From: Schistocerca nitens
Taxonomy: Eukaryota > Arthropoda > Insecta > Orthoptera > Acrididae
Reading direction: 5' to 3'
Length of the DNA stretch: 64,000 nt
NCBI RefSeq assembly: GCF_023898315.1
Contig: NC_064616.1
Span: forward strand, 288,265,205 to 288,329,204
Shown here: positions 41,545-52,259 of the stretch, piece by piece
Layout: every line of letters begins with the position of its first letter
Numbering within the stretch: the first letter of the stretch is position 1
Translations under genes and position numbers: made by a program
Notes under the pieces: model-generated
Database searches by the model: none
What the model was told of the DNA's origin: nothing
Seen by the model: only the letters and a program-made list of their open reading frames with translations

Positions 41545-42320
41545 TTATATTATTGTGTATCTTGTTGATGTCAGTACGTAGTTTTTCAACTTTTGTTTCT
41601 CATCCTCTATTAAGTAAAGGATGTCATCCATATACCTGAACCAATATAATATGTTGTATTCTTTTGCTAATATTTTTGTGAAAATTATCTGTTCAATGTG
41701 GTTTACAAAAATATTTCTTAAGGCTCCTGAAACTGAGGACCCCACTGGTAATCCATCTTCTTGTAAAAAAAATTCATTTTGAATTGGAAGTGATTTTGTT
41801 CTGTTATGAGCTTTATTAATGTGTGTATTTCCTTAATCTGTTCATTGGGGAGTTGACTCTAAGTTTTTAGGTTCTTATGTATGATTTCCATTGTTTCTGG
41901 TACTGGTATGTTGGAATACATGCTTTCTATATCAAATGAGAAGTGTTGCTGTGTCTGGGATTTTTATATATTTTATTTGTTGTATTAGTTGTGCAGTGCT
42001 TTTAATGGTTCTGTCTTCTTGTAGTCAGACGTAATTTTAACATACATCCTGCAAGCTTGTAAGTGGGGGATTTTCTGAAATACAGTAGTGGCCTCACACG
42101 AAGGTTCGGTTTGTGGACTTTTGATTGGCTTGGGAGGACAAGTGCAGTGGGATTGATCTGTGTCAACTTCCTTTTCTCTGTGTTATCCAGTATGATGTCA
42201 ATATTTTTAGTGTGTTTTTTACAATAGTCATCAGGGTTTCAAATTTTCACGGGTGATCCTTTAAAGATTCTATTTTGTATCAGGCATATTTCGGTAAATT
42301 GGTACGCCTTGGGGAAGGGA
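41545..42320 (-). pseudogene. Penelope-like reverse transcriptase
   Basis: Minus-strand blocks: FSFDIESMYSNIPVPETMEI near 41880-41945 (first catalytic Asp in FDIESMYS); QNEFFLQEDGLPVGSSVSGA near 41740-41790; and in the frame 41545-41745 NIFVNHIEQIIF, then LYWFRYMDDILYLIEDEK with the catalytic YMDD. PFPKAYQFTEICLIQNR near 42240-42315 looks like the N-terminal side. Stops and shifts separate the blocks. The catalytic residues survive although the gene is broken. Confidence 0.78.
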
Positions 42321-43779
42321 ACTGATTAAGTACTAGTGAGTGTAGCTTGATTGTTATGTTTCTTAAGTGGAGATTGACATCATAATCACTCAACAGAACT
42401 AGATCTGAAAGTCTCCTCACAAAGTCCTTCCAACATCGAAAGCTATAGACGTCCCACGGCTAGGATGTCAAATTCAACACCTTGAAGCCGTCTAGTTTCG
42501 TAAATTATTTTATTTGGCCAGCAGTTTCGGCCATGATATCGCTATAGCAAGTAGAAATCTACCAATACCGGTATTGCTCAATACTGTTTTAAACAAAACT
42601 ATGGCGAAATTTTCCTACACGTCGGTCAGGGGCCTGCAGATGGCGTAGTAAATCGCCGATACTATTTAAACATTATTCGGGCACGCGGGCGAATATATAT
42701 GACAGCATCTTTATATTAACTCTGAACGACAACCACAACAGCCGCCCTGCGCGCCCAAAACGAGTAACATCGTATCTGACTGTTGTAACCATAGCAGTTC
42801 AGCCACACGTGGTCGCAACTCATAGAGGCTGTATTTGTTCTCCTAAAGAAAGAGGCACAGTAATGGTAACCTCACGTAGCCGGGACTCTAAATCTTCGAC
42901 CTTGGATTCCTCACTTGTATGTGAAATCCAAGGGAAGAAATTCAGCACAAGACCCCGAATAAAACACTGAAGACGTCCAAGAAAGGTTACAAATAGCAAC
43001 AAAGATCAGTCAGTCATTAACACGGTGGCATGTCTGTAACTAAAAACATAGACGTACGAAGGCAACATCTAAGAAGATAACATACACATACATATAAAAA
43101 CTTGTCTGTGGAACACAGTTATAGAAGAGAAAATGAGGAATCCAATCTGACTTTGAAGCTGTGACCACGATTAAATAATCAATAAGATATGCACTTGTAA
43201 ACGTAGTAGTTAGTATACAAAGGCCACGTCCATGAAAATACAGTCACTTATCTCTATGTAATCACACTGTCTTTTGTGCAAATAAGGAAGAAAAAAGCAT
43301 GAACAGATATCTGAAGATTTGACAAGTTCTATTAGGCTGACTGACTTACATCACTTGGCGCAATGGCTTAACGTAACAGTTGAGTTGCGAAAATTTGTCA
43401 AGAAAAACGTTCCTTCATGAAAGTTAATCATGTAAAAAAGAAGTCAAAATACATAGAAAGCACTATGAGGCACAGTACAAATGGTAGGAGAACAAGATAA
43501 ATGATGATCTAATCATACATATTTATAAATAATTGCATTATAGAATATCAAGTCAAAATCGTCAAATCAGAGAAAAGGTGACTAAAGTTAGTGTCATTAA
43601 GTTTACAAAAAGGTTAGAATAATATAATTTTTAAATAAAAATGTCGAAAATATCATTACCGTTTGCTGTACTCGACAGCCAATAATGAAATGGCACCAGT
43701 ATTAGGTTAAAATATGGTTTAAAAGTACCGTCAGCAATGGTAAATTCCCGTTTTATATATATGCCGTTTCGTGATGCAC
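42321..43779. other. No gene recognised
   Basis: 1.4 kb AT-rich. 42480-42800 contains repeat-like text (cagcagtttcggccatgata, cggtcaggggcctgcagatg) that may belong to the Penelope element's terminal region; no second copy here to compare. Confidence 0.35.
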
Positions 43780-44296
43780 TGTAGATGGTGGTGAGAAATA
43801 GTCTAAAATACTTGCAAGGGTGTTGCAGTGAAGTTTGCACTGAGAAATAATAGTTAAGAAAAAAATTCGATACGTTGCGCCGTTTCCGAGTTACTTAGCA
43901 ATGAAGTTATTCAGTCAGATAGTCACGAGCGAAAATTCAAGCAGCTGCATGCGCTAAAATGCGGTGATTGACAGACATTTGTGGGTGCGTAAGTTACTAC
44001 TTGTTGAAACGTTCATTACCAGATAAAATGTGCGTTTTCGGAAGTGATAAATTTAAAGTAGGTGAACATAAATTATGTGTTTTCAGTCTAAGGAAACTAA
44101 ATGATGAACACGTTTGGCGACGCAGCTGGCAAGCTACTTGAATTCCCGCGTGACGACCTGATTGGCTAACTTTAAGGCGAAAGAACTCGGTAACGGCGCA
44201 ACGAACTGAATTTTTTTTTTCAGAAAAATTGTTTCTCTGCGCAAACTCCCTTCAACAACCTTACAAGCTTCCCAGACCGTTTTCTACCACCCTACA
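43780..44296. repeat. Long-TIR MITE, copy 2
   Basis: The left arm (gtagatggtggtgagaaata, acttgcaagggtgttgcagt, cgccgtttccgagttactta) is inverted at the right (taactttaaggcgaaag, aacggcgcaacgaactg, caaccttacaagcttccc, tttctaccaccctac). It matches the arms of copy 1 at 4948-5671. About 517 bp, no SINE inside, no coding capacity. Confidence 0.68.
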
Positions 44297-44735
44297 TAAT
44301 TCACTGTTTCACTATGTTCTGCTTTAAACAATTCACACACTACATTTTCGATAGTTGTAGCTCGAGGACATCATAGAAAAAAAGGCAATACGTAGTAGCG
44401 GTCAGGGATTGGGTCGGGATGTGCAGGACGCATCATAGATTGCACTCGGCCTCCGTCCGAGCGATAGGCGTAATACGTTGTTTGGACGGCAGCAGATGTC
44501 ATGCCGGAAGACCTCACAACAGGCGGCACCTTTGTCAAGGCGCATGCTCATTCAGCTGTGCATGCGCACCGGTGACTAACGGGTAGCGCGCGGTAATCTT
44601 AGCCTCAGAGCCAACACGCAGACAATCTTTGCCAACATTAGTTATAAGGCAACAAAACAGTCTTTTATTTTTTTTTGATTTGGCCTTCCGTGTAGCAATT
44701 CGATTTAGCCATCAATAACACATAGTTACAATGTA
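44297..44735. other. No gene recognised
   Basis: Spacer between the MITE and Tc1 copy 2; somewhat GC-richer at 44390-44620 but without frames or known repeats. Confidence 0.4.
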
Positions 44736-46158
44736 CACTCCTGCAAATGGAAAAAAAGAACACATTGACACCGGTGTGTCAGACCCACCATACTTGCTCC
44801 GGACACTGCGAGAGGGCTGTACAAGCAATGATCACACGCACGGCACAGCGGACACACCAGGAACCGCGGTGTTGGCCGTCGAATGGCGCTAGCTGCGCAG
44901 CATTTGTGCACCTCCGCCGTCAGTGTCAGCCAGTTTGCCGTGGCATACGGAGCTCCATCACAGTCTTTAACACTGGTAGCATGCCGCGACAGCGTGGACG
45001 TGAACCGTATGTGCAGTTGACGGACTTTGAGCGAGGGCGTATAGTGGGCATGCGGGAGGCCGGGTGGACGTACCGCCGAATTGCTCAACACGTGGGGCGT
45101 GAGGTCTCCACAGTACATCGATGATGTCGCCAGTGGTCGGCGGAATGTGCACGTGCCCGTCGACCTGGGACCGGACCGCAGCGACGCACGGATGCACGCC
45201 AAGACCGTAGGATCCTACGCAGTGCCGTAGGGGACCGCACCGCCACTTCCCAGCAAATTAGGGACACTGTTGCTCCTGGGGTATCGGCGAGGACCATTCG
45301 CAACCGTCTCCATGAAGCTGGGCTACGGTCCCGCAAACCGTTAGGCCGTCTTCCGCTCATGCCCCAACATCGTGCAGCCCGCCTCCAGTGGTGTCGCGAC
45401 AGGCGTGAATGGAGGGACGAATGGAGACGTGTCGTCTTCAGCGATGAGAGTCGCTTCTGCCTTGGTGCCAATGATGGTCGTATGCGTGTTTGGCGCCGTG
45501 CAGGTGAGCGCCACAATCAGGACTGCATACGACCGAGGCACACAGGGCCAACACCCGGCATCATGGTGTGGGGAGCGATCTCCTACACTGGCCGTACACC
45601 AGTGGTGATCGTCGAGGGGACACTGAATAGTGCACGGTACATCCAAACCGCCATCGAACCCATCGTTCTACCATTCCTAGACCGGCAAGGGAACTTGCTG
45701 TTCCAACAGGACAATGCACATCCGCATGTATCCCGTGCCACCCAACGTGCTCTAGAAGGTGTAAGTCAACTACCCTGGCCAGCAAGATCTCCGGATCTGT
45801 CCCCCATTGAGCATGTTTGGGACTGCATGAAGCGTCGTCTCACGCGGTCTGCACGTCCAGCACGAACGCTGGTCCAACTGAGGCGCCAGGTGGAAATGGC
45901 ATGGCAAGCCGTTCCACAGGACTACATCCAGCATCTCTACGATCGTCTCCATGGGAGAATAGCAGCCTGCATTGCTGCGAAAGGTGGATATACACTGTAC
46001 TAGTGCCGACATTGTGCATGCTCTGTTGCCTGTGTCTATGTGCCTGTGGTTCTGTCAGTGTGATCATGTGATGTATCTGACCCCAGGAATGTGTCAATAA
46101 AGTTTCCCCTTCCTGGGACAATGAATTCACGGTGTTCTTATTTCAATTTTCAGGAGTG
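44736..46158 (+). mobile_element. Tc1 element copy 2 (CACTCCTGGAAAT family)
   Basis: 1423 bp with both TIRs (left cactcctgcaaatgg, one substitution) and flanking TA (44734-44735, 46159-46160). One transposase gene with a single nonsense mutation. No SINE: it shows the empty site for the SINE-3 insertion in copy 1. Confidence 0.95.
44981..46003 (+). pseudogene. Tc1 transposase copy 2, one nonsense codon
   Basis: Same 341-codon length (with stop) as copy 4. Codon 48 is TGA at 45122-45124 where the other copies have TGT (Cys) after STVHR. Downstream the frame stays open to the natural stop at 46001-46003. Catalytic Asp155, Asp244 and Glu277 are present. Changes include Arg247His (CpG to CpA) beside the second Asp and Trp282Cys. 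The product would be a 47-residue DNA-binding stub, unless translation restarts at an internal Met. Confidence 0.94.
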
Positions 46159-46240
46159 TATATAGAACTGATATTATTGTAGAACAAAAGCAAACTGGTG
46201 CTTTTCATTTATTATAATGTTGCTCTACCAAGAACCAAGG

Positions 46241-46241
<1 letters not shown>

Positions 46242-46280
<39 letters not shown>
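46242..46280 (+). repeat. Poly-T tract
   Basis: About 39 bases of T with a single C, next to the 3' end of a mariner-like transposase remnant (minus strand). Confidence 0.9.
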
Positions 46281-46285
<5 letters not shown>

Positions 46286-46929
46286 GTTTCGATATGCGAA
46301 CCATGAGTGACTCAAATGGCTCTGAGCACTATGGGACTCAACTGCTGTGGTCATTAGTCCCCTAGAACTTAGAACTACTTAAACCTAACTAACCTAAGGA
46401 CATCACACACATCCATGCCCGAGGCAGGATTCGACCTGCGACCGTAGCAGTCGCACGGTTCCGGACTGCGCGCCTAGAACCGCGAGACCACCGCGGCCGG
46501 CGTAAACCCATGAGTGACCCGGCAGACGTCAATACGGTAATCGAATTCTTGCCATACCCGTCCCAGCATGCCACCGTCGAGGGTGGCAGTCGCTTCCCGT
46601 ATTCTCTCCTGGAGCTCTGCTACGTGGTAGGGGCGGTACATACACCAGACCTTTAATATGGTCCCACAGAAAAAAGTCACACCGAGTGAGATCTGGTGTT
46701 TTTGTCGAACTCTAACATACAGAAAGCACGCTCCGCACCCGAATCGCCATGTTTGCGACTAGCGTTGACTATCGGCAAATTACCAAACTACGCTGTGCCG
46801 GTATACGTGGGGAAAAAAAAACTTTCAGGGTTTCTCTTCAAAATGACATATGTATGATATCTGTACAATGTTTGGTTCTTGTGCAATAAATAACTGAAAG
46901 TGTTCCCGGACTTCATGTGCACCCTGTAT
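46279..46929 (-). pseudogene. Mariner-like transposase C-terminus, split by SINE-1
   Basis: Minus frame 46474-46680 reads FFCGTILKVWCMYRPYHVAE, LQERIREATATLDGGMLGRV and EFDYRIDVCRVTHG, the C-terminal ~60 residues of a mariner-type transposase (DFFLWGYLKD-like start eroded). Across the SINE-1 (46312-46507) it finishes SHIETL and a stop at 46279-46281. The catalytic residues are upstream and lost. The other side (46680-46929) is non-coding and ends gtgcaccctg followed by TA, which looks like the element's TIR. So this is an internally deleted copy. Confidence 0.72.
46312..46507 (-). mobile_element. SINE-1 copy with 11 bp TSD
   Basis: Reverse-oriented SINE-1; box B region reads ggattcgacctgc with one base missing. 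Duplication ccatgagtgac at 46301-46311 and 46508-46518, lying within the transposase codons for VTHG. Confidence 0.9.
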
Positions 46930-47142
46930 AATCATTCTGAAACCTTTCAGGGCCTCCAGATCTCTTCCACGTATACAGCCTTCTTTCTTCATTAGTAAAC
47001 CAAATGGTAGCGATGATGAAATTCTACCCTCTTCAAAGTTCTACCACAAGGATTCTTCTCACATTCCTTTTCAGCAGTCCATATTCACCTACTATTTTTT
47101 TCTTCTTTATCTTTTACTCCTATCGGATTCCAGTCCCCAATC

Positions 47143-47178
47143 AGGGACCGATGACCTCAGTAGTTTGGTCCCTTAGGA

Positions 47179-47209
<31 letters not shown>
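47143..47209 (+). mobile_element. SINE-2 tail fragment ending in (CA)n
   Basis: Only the last ~40 bp of the SINE-2 variant tail (gggaccgatgacctcagtag, tttggtcccttag) followed by 14 CA units (47182-47209). The microsatellite probably grew from the cacacaca in the SINE end. Confidence 0.7.
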
Positions 47210-47240
47210 GTCCCCCATCGCAAGCTTTCGGATCCTTTAA

Positions 47241-47570
47241 TTACTTGAATAATTTCATTTGTCTAATCGTACATTTCTTCAACCTCTTTATCATCTGCGG
47301 AACTAGTTGGCATAGAATTTGTACTATTGTGACCGGCGTGGGTTTCGTGTCTGTCTTGGCTACAATAATGCGTTGACTACGCTGTTCATAGTAGCTGACC
47401 CACATTGCTATTTCCTTATTCAGTATTGAACCCACTCCTGCATTACCCCTATCTGATTTTGTATTTATAACCCCGTATTTATCTGACTGTTCCTCCTCTC
47501 CACGAACTTCTCTAAGTTTCACTATATCTATCTTCAACCCATCCATTCCCTTTTCAAATTTTCCAACCGT
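47241..47570 (-). pseudogene. RTE-type LINE endonuclease fragment
   Basis: Minus frame 47241-47546: MDGLKIDIVKLREVRGEEEQ, KYGVINTKSDRGNAGVGSIL, NKEIAMWVSYYEQRSQRIIV and TKPTPVTIVQILCQL. This follows the middle of APE-like endonucleases of RTE elements (the LxIDIxxLxExR block holds a catalytic Glu, and the later IxVxxVQ block is conserved). Only about 100 codons remain; RT is absent. It may belong to the same clade as 39041-40020. Confidence 0.68.
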
Positions 47571-47841
47571 AGAACGCCCATTTTGTTTCTGCTAATGACG
47601 ACATCCTCCTGAGTAGTTCCCTCGCGGAGATCCCTATGGGGACTATTTTAACTTCCGGAATATTTTACCCAAAACGACGCCATAATCACTTAACCATACA
47701 GTAGAGCTGCATGCTCTCGGGAAAAATTACAACTGTAGTTTCCCCTTGCTCCCAGCCGTTCGCAGTACCAGCTCAACAAGCCCATTTTAGTTGATGTTAC
47801 GAGGCCAGATCATTCAGTCATCCACAATCTTGTCCCTCCAA

Positions 47842-49095
47842 TTACCGAAAAGGCTGCTGCCCCTCTTCAGGAACCACATTTTTGTTTGGCCTCTCAACAG
47901 ATACCACAGCGTTGTGGTTGTACGAACGGTACGGCTTTCTGTATCGCTCTGTCTCGCAAGACGCATCACTGAAAAGTCCATGTTTCATGAGGGGGTTCTT
48001 GAACATACCAAATACAATTTTCATCAAATACTTGACGCCATCAACTCATTGTAATAGCTCTTATAAATTTTCGGAATGATATATTTGCGGAAGAGTTATT
48101 CTGTTGATTGCTCCCCATACAGTCCTGACACTACCATTTTGCTCGTTACTGTATGCATGAGACTACAGAACTGGCTGACTATGCGATCGCTGGGTGATTC
48201 CCATATCTAGCATTCTTTGAATTTCTTTGTGAACTGAAGATTTCTTGCCTGATGGAACAAGTTATATTTCATGCGAAATTGTTCGTCAGGTTTCACTTTT
48301 AACTTACAAAGGCATCCTCTCACTATGCCGGGCTGTGACGAAAATACACTTTAGTGGACCTGCAGTAGTTCTCTCTGCAGTACCTTTGATACCGACTAAT
48401 TTCTGTTAATTTTCTTAGTTTCGCTTGAATATTTTCAGCATCGTCATTTACGTCAGGCCGTGAAAAAAAAATGTTCAAATGTGTGTGAAATCTTATGGGA
48501 CTTAACTCCTAAGGTCATCAGTCCCTAATCTTACACACTACTTAACCTAAATTATCCTAAGGACAAACACACACCCATGCCCGAGGGAGGACTCGAACCC
48601 CCGCCAGGACCAGCCGCACAGCATGTCGTGACTTCACGTTGTTATCCTCCCCTCGAAGAAGTGGAGTCGCAGCTCCCTCTCATTCTTTCACGCTAACGAA
48701 ACCAAATTTTGCGTCCTCAAAGTATTCGCGATCTTCCCCTACAATTTCTTTAAAGCAAATCTTCATCTCTTCCTCCTTATGCTTTACGTATGCACACACT
48801 TCGACAAAATATAATCAGCACCATCTTTCTGTCATCTAGTCAGCACCATAGATAATTCCAACGTTGAAAAATCGAACAACAGAAACTGGCTGTTACAAAT
48901 CTTCTCCCAGAACTCGATATTTAAACATAAATTGCTCTCTGATTGGCTTGCGTCGATTCCCAACTGCGGTTACAATTCTGAGTCCATTTACCGGACAAAT
49001 AGGCATAGCTTCACCATCATTGAGTTCTTGAAATAATTTCTTTGCAATTGCACTCGCCTCAGGGCCAGAATCCAATAAGATGTTGTAACGCTATG
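47842..49095 (-). pseudogene. Gypsy-type pol remnant: protease and RT start
   Basis: The protease lies at 48893-49090: LLDSGPEASAIAKKLFQELN contains the active-site Asp-Ser-Gly of retroelement aspartic proteases, then VNGLRIVTAVGNRRKPI. After a SINE-2 (48468-48620) the frame-shifted text gives the start of Ty3/Gypsy RT: QPGIVRGCLCKLKVKPDEQF, then RMLDMGITQRSHSQ, GSVRTVWGAINRITLPQIYH and DGVKYLMKIVFGMF. The RT catalytic pair is not found. Multiple stops. Strand and order match one element whose gag might be at 52260-53335. Confidence 0.68.
48468..48620 (-). mobile_element. SINE-2 copy, 5'-truncated
   Basis: Tail-first (tgaaatcttatgggacttaa) through box B (gactcgaaccc), ending at gccgcacag; the first ~40 bp of the head is lost. 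It interrupts the Gypsy pol remnant. No clear target duplication. Confidence 0.82.
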
Positions 49096-49937
49096 AGTCT
49101 AGGGAGAAACCCTCGGCTGGAATTGAATATTAAATGCAGTTAATGTTTGTTGAGCAGTCGAGGTATTGTTTCTGCCTAGCAAGTGTGATCAGGACGCGTA
49201 ACTTGGGACAATTCCGAGGCTGCAACGGAACATAATAAAGAGTTAAAGTGGGTTTTGAGTCTGAGCAAATATCAACAGAAATCTAGAAAGCTGTAAATGG
49301 GTTCCGCTGAGCAGACACGGAGATGGCCTGAGGACAATGAAAAGATCAGCGCGAGCTTGTGACCCGGTTTCACCAGCATGGCGTTTTCAGGCAGCCACAG
49401 GTCAACCGCACTGGACTGCAGTGCTGGACCCAAAGCAGCGTGTAGAGTGGCTAACGACAGACATAATACACGCTTTAATAAGCTGGAATAAGGCCAGGAA
49501 GACTGGTAGAATAAATACAAGAGCACTATGTGAATCAACAAAATGTAATACATCGTATAAAAAACTGCAGTCATAAACATATCTACAACCAAACCATTCA
49601 TTCCATCACAAATGTTTACTCTTGCTGAGTGATAAACGTTTCTACGATATACAATAAACCATACGTCTCGTAATTGCATTGCACAGCAGTCATCAGCATA
49701 ACAAACAACGAACATTACATAGTTGTTAAATATTCCATAATATTACGTTTATATATCTAAGAGTGTCGAACCAGACCGTCCTCCACACTTACAATGAAAA
49801 AATGAAGTAGTATGCAGTCATTAGTGAATCGATTTATTAATATGTGATCAAAATGCCGGAACTCTTAAGGGAATCGGCAAAAAGCCACGAGTAATGAATA
49901 TAATGGGCAGGGGCAATATGAATATAGTGCGGGGCAA
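49096..49937. other. No gene recognised
   Basis: A 147-codon minus frame (49272-49715) is the longest but shows no domain and is hydrophobic without clear membrane-protein logic. It might be eroded retroelement sequence adjoining the protease piece. Confidence 0.35.
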
Positions 49938-50226
49938 TAATTTGGGAATGTGGGTCTCACTGGAGGCGTACCAGAGATAAATCCCTGCAGTCGTACTATA
50001 CTCTGTGTTCTCGGTGGCTCAGATGGACAGAGCGTCTGCCATGTAAGCACGAGATCTCGGGTTCGAGTCCCGGTCGGGGCAAGAATTTTCAACTGTCCCC
50101 ATTGACTTATATCAACGCCTGTATGCAGCTAGGGGTATTCATTGCCATGTCATTTCGTTCTAACGAGCTGCATGGTCACCGATGGTATCTGTTCTTTCGG
50201 ATATGTCCGAAATAACAGATACCATC
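49938..50226 (+). mobile_element. SINE-5: tRNA-Thr-like repeat ending in a hairpin
   Basis: A tRNA-like segment at about 50010-50091 has D-arm ggtggctcagatgg, anticodon loop catgtaa (TGT, Thr) and T-arm gggttcgagtcccgg. After about 70 bp (caacgcctgtatgcagctag) the element ends in a perfect-looking hairpin at 50182-50226: arms atggtatctgtt and aacagataccat with an inner ttcgga/tccgaa stem. The 5' part (gggaatgtgggtctcac) matches 53755-53830 inverted. It lies right beside the mariner at 50235. Confidence 0.75.
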
Positions 50227-50234
50227 TACATATA

Positions 50235-51007
50235 CAGGGTGTTACAAAAAGGTACGGCCAAACTTTCAGGAAACATTCCTCACACACAAAGAAAGAAAAT
50301 ATGTTATGTGGACATGTGTCCGGAAACGCTTGCTTTCCATGTTAGAGCTCATTTTATTACTTGTCTTCAAATCACATTAATCATGGAATGGAAACACACA
50401 GCAACAGAACGTACCAGCGTGACTTCAAACACTTTGTTACAGGAAATGTTCAAAATGTCCTCCGTGAGCGAGGATACATGCAGCCACCCTCCGTCGCATG
50501 GAATCCCTGATGCGCTGATGCAGCCCTGGAGAATGGCGTATTGTATCACAGCCGTCCACAATACGAGCACGAAGAGTCTCTACATTTGGTACCGGGGTTG
50601 CGTAGACAAGAGCTTTCAAATGCCCCCATAAATGAAAGTCAAGAGGGTTGAGGTCAGGAGAGCGTGGAGGCCATGGAATTGGTCCGCCTCTACCAATCCA
50701 TCGGTCACCGAATCTGTTGTTGAGAAGCGTACGAACACTTCGACTGAAATGTGCAGGAGCTCCATCGTGCATGAACCACATGTTGTGTCGTACTTGTAAA
50801 GGCACATCTTCTAGCAGCACAGGTAGAGTATCCCGTATGAAATCATGGCGGTGAATCGAGGAAGTACTGTACATAATGAGGAAACTAAAATGAGCTCTAA
50901 CATGGAAATTAAGCGTTTCCGTACACATGTCCACATAACATCTTTTCTTTATTTGTGTGTGAGGAATGTTTCCTGAAAGTTTAGCCGTACCTTTTTGTAA
51001 CACCCTG
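50235..51007 (-). mobile_element. Mariner DD41D, internally deleted, both TIRs intact
   Basis: 773 bp. The left end cagggtgttacaaaaaggta is mirrored at the right (tacctttttgtaacaccctg), with TA at 50233-50234 and 51008-51009. Relative to 5976-7334 it lacks about 700 bp (DNA-binding domain and first catalytic Asp). The breakpoint reads atcatg|gcggtgaatc with a 2-base overlap. This is the structure of a non-autonomous derivative mobilised in trans. Confidence 0.92.
50437..51003 (-). pseudogene. Truncated DD41D mariner transposase
   Basis: An open 188-codon frame starting within the TIR region (MLQKGTAKLSGNIPH). After the deletion point it enters the catalytic half: HDFIRDTLPVLLEDVPLQVR, FMHDGAPAHFSRSVRTLL (second Asp), SPDLNPLDFHLWGHLKALVY (third Asp) and HGGHFEHFL at the end. 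41 residues lie between second and third Asp. The first Asp and the helix-turn-helix are absent, so the product could not transpose. Remaining frame openness points to a young copy. Confidence 0.88.
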
Positions 51008-51227
51008 TATACATATAATATGATTGGTGATGTGCTAGAAGCACAAATATGTCGGTATTAATGACATACGTAGTTAGAAATGATAAGAACTGGTGTCAGC
51101 AGAGACGTCATGACATGACCTGTCAATCAAATATGTATTTTAGATATAGAATCATTAGTGTAGAAATAGTGGTCCGTTTGCATACATGTGAAAGTGTTGT
51201 ACGAAGTGTGTAACTTTGTAGGGAGCT

Positions 51228-51737
51228 GATCTACATCTACATCCATACTCCGCAAGCCACCTGACGGTGTGTGGCGGAGGGTACCTTGAGTACCTCTATC
51301 GGTTCTCGCTTCTATTCCAGTCTCATATTGTTCGTGGAAAGAAGGATTGTCTGTATGCCTATGTGTGGGCTCTAATCTCTCTGATTTTATCCTCATGATC
51401 TCTTCGCGAGATATACGTAGGAGGGAGCAATATACTGATTGACTCCTCGGTGAAGGTATGTTCTCGAAACTTCAATAAAAGCCCGTACCGAGCTACTGAG
51501 CGTCTCTCCTGCAGAGTCTTCCATTGGAGTTTATCTATCATCTCCGTAACGCTTTCGCGATTGCTAAATTATCCTGTAACGAAGCGCGCTGCTCTCCGTT
51601 GGATCTTCTCTCTCTCTTCTATCAACCCTATCTGGTACGGAACCCACATTGCTGAGCAGTATTCAAGCAGTGGGCGAACAAGCGTACTGTAACCTACTTC
51701 CTTTGTTTTCGGATTGCATTTCCTTAGGATTCTTCGT
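51228..51737 (-). mobile_element. LINE-A 3' end, strongly 5'-truncated
   Basis: About 510 bp: catctacatccatactccgc end, 3' UTR, and coding pieces LQWKTLQERRSVARYGLLLK, PPTYISRRDHEDKIREI and RILRKCNPKTKEVGYSTLVR. About 95% like the corresponding part of 24718-25260 by eye, so both are young copies. Stops just after RILRKC. Confidence 0.85.
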
Positions 51738-52259
51738 GCTCTCATTGGCTGAAATGTCATTAAATTGGTGGACGTTGGCGGTGGAAGAGGTGCTCTTGGG
51801 AGCAGGCGGGACGGAGAAAGGGAAGAACAGTTCAGGACGTTGGTCAAGAAGGAGAGATTCTAGTTGTCTGCGGTCGAATAGTATGACAGAGTGGTGTGAA
51901 TTTATTTGTGTAGAGACAACGGATCGCTTATCGGATCTTGGTTACGGGATATCAGAATGTTGGTGATGGAACTTTTGTATTGTGCACATGTTGCGACTTG
52001 ATTTTAGTGAGGATTCCGTTATCTTTTGCTTCATACTAGGTAATTCATAGGCTGGTGATATATTTCAATAACTAAGTTAATTTATGCATAAAACTGCTTG
52101 TAGGACTACCATTTACTGAATAAACCATCTGTTCTTAAAAATTTGCAGCGTTGTGTATGTTTATTACAGATGTTCCCTGTTTTTAATGTTTATTAATTTA
52201 TAATTCGCATAACGTCTCTATCCTCAATTTTATTCCACGGCAGGATCACCTTTCAGGAA
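51738..52259. other. No gene recognised
   Basis: A 105-codon plus frame (51649-51966) is mostly antisense LINE-A. 51738-51900 is G-rich and of unknown nature. The rest is AT-rich. Confidence 0.35.

Larger units (their letters stand above)
40480..42320 (-). mobile_element. Penelope-like retroelement, decayed
   Basis: Minus-strand coding remnants of a single retroelement: reverse transcriptase at about 41545-42320 and GIY-YIG endonuclease at about 40700-41500. That RT-then-GIY-YIG order is diagnostic of Penelope-like elements. The 3' side extends into a GA microsatellite. Ends (pseudo-LTRs) were not resolved; 42400-42800 might contain one. Confidence 0.8.

Noticed and set aside
49272-49715. 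147-codon hydrophobic minus-strand frame as a membrane protein
   Set aside because: Begins with MFVVCYADD, which looks like an RT box by chance, but neighbouring RT motifs are absent and the rest is compositionally random.
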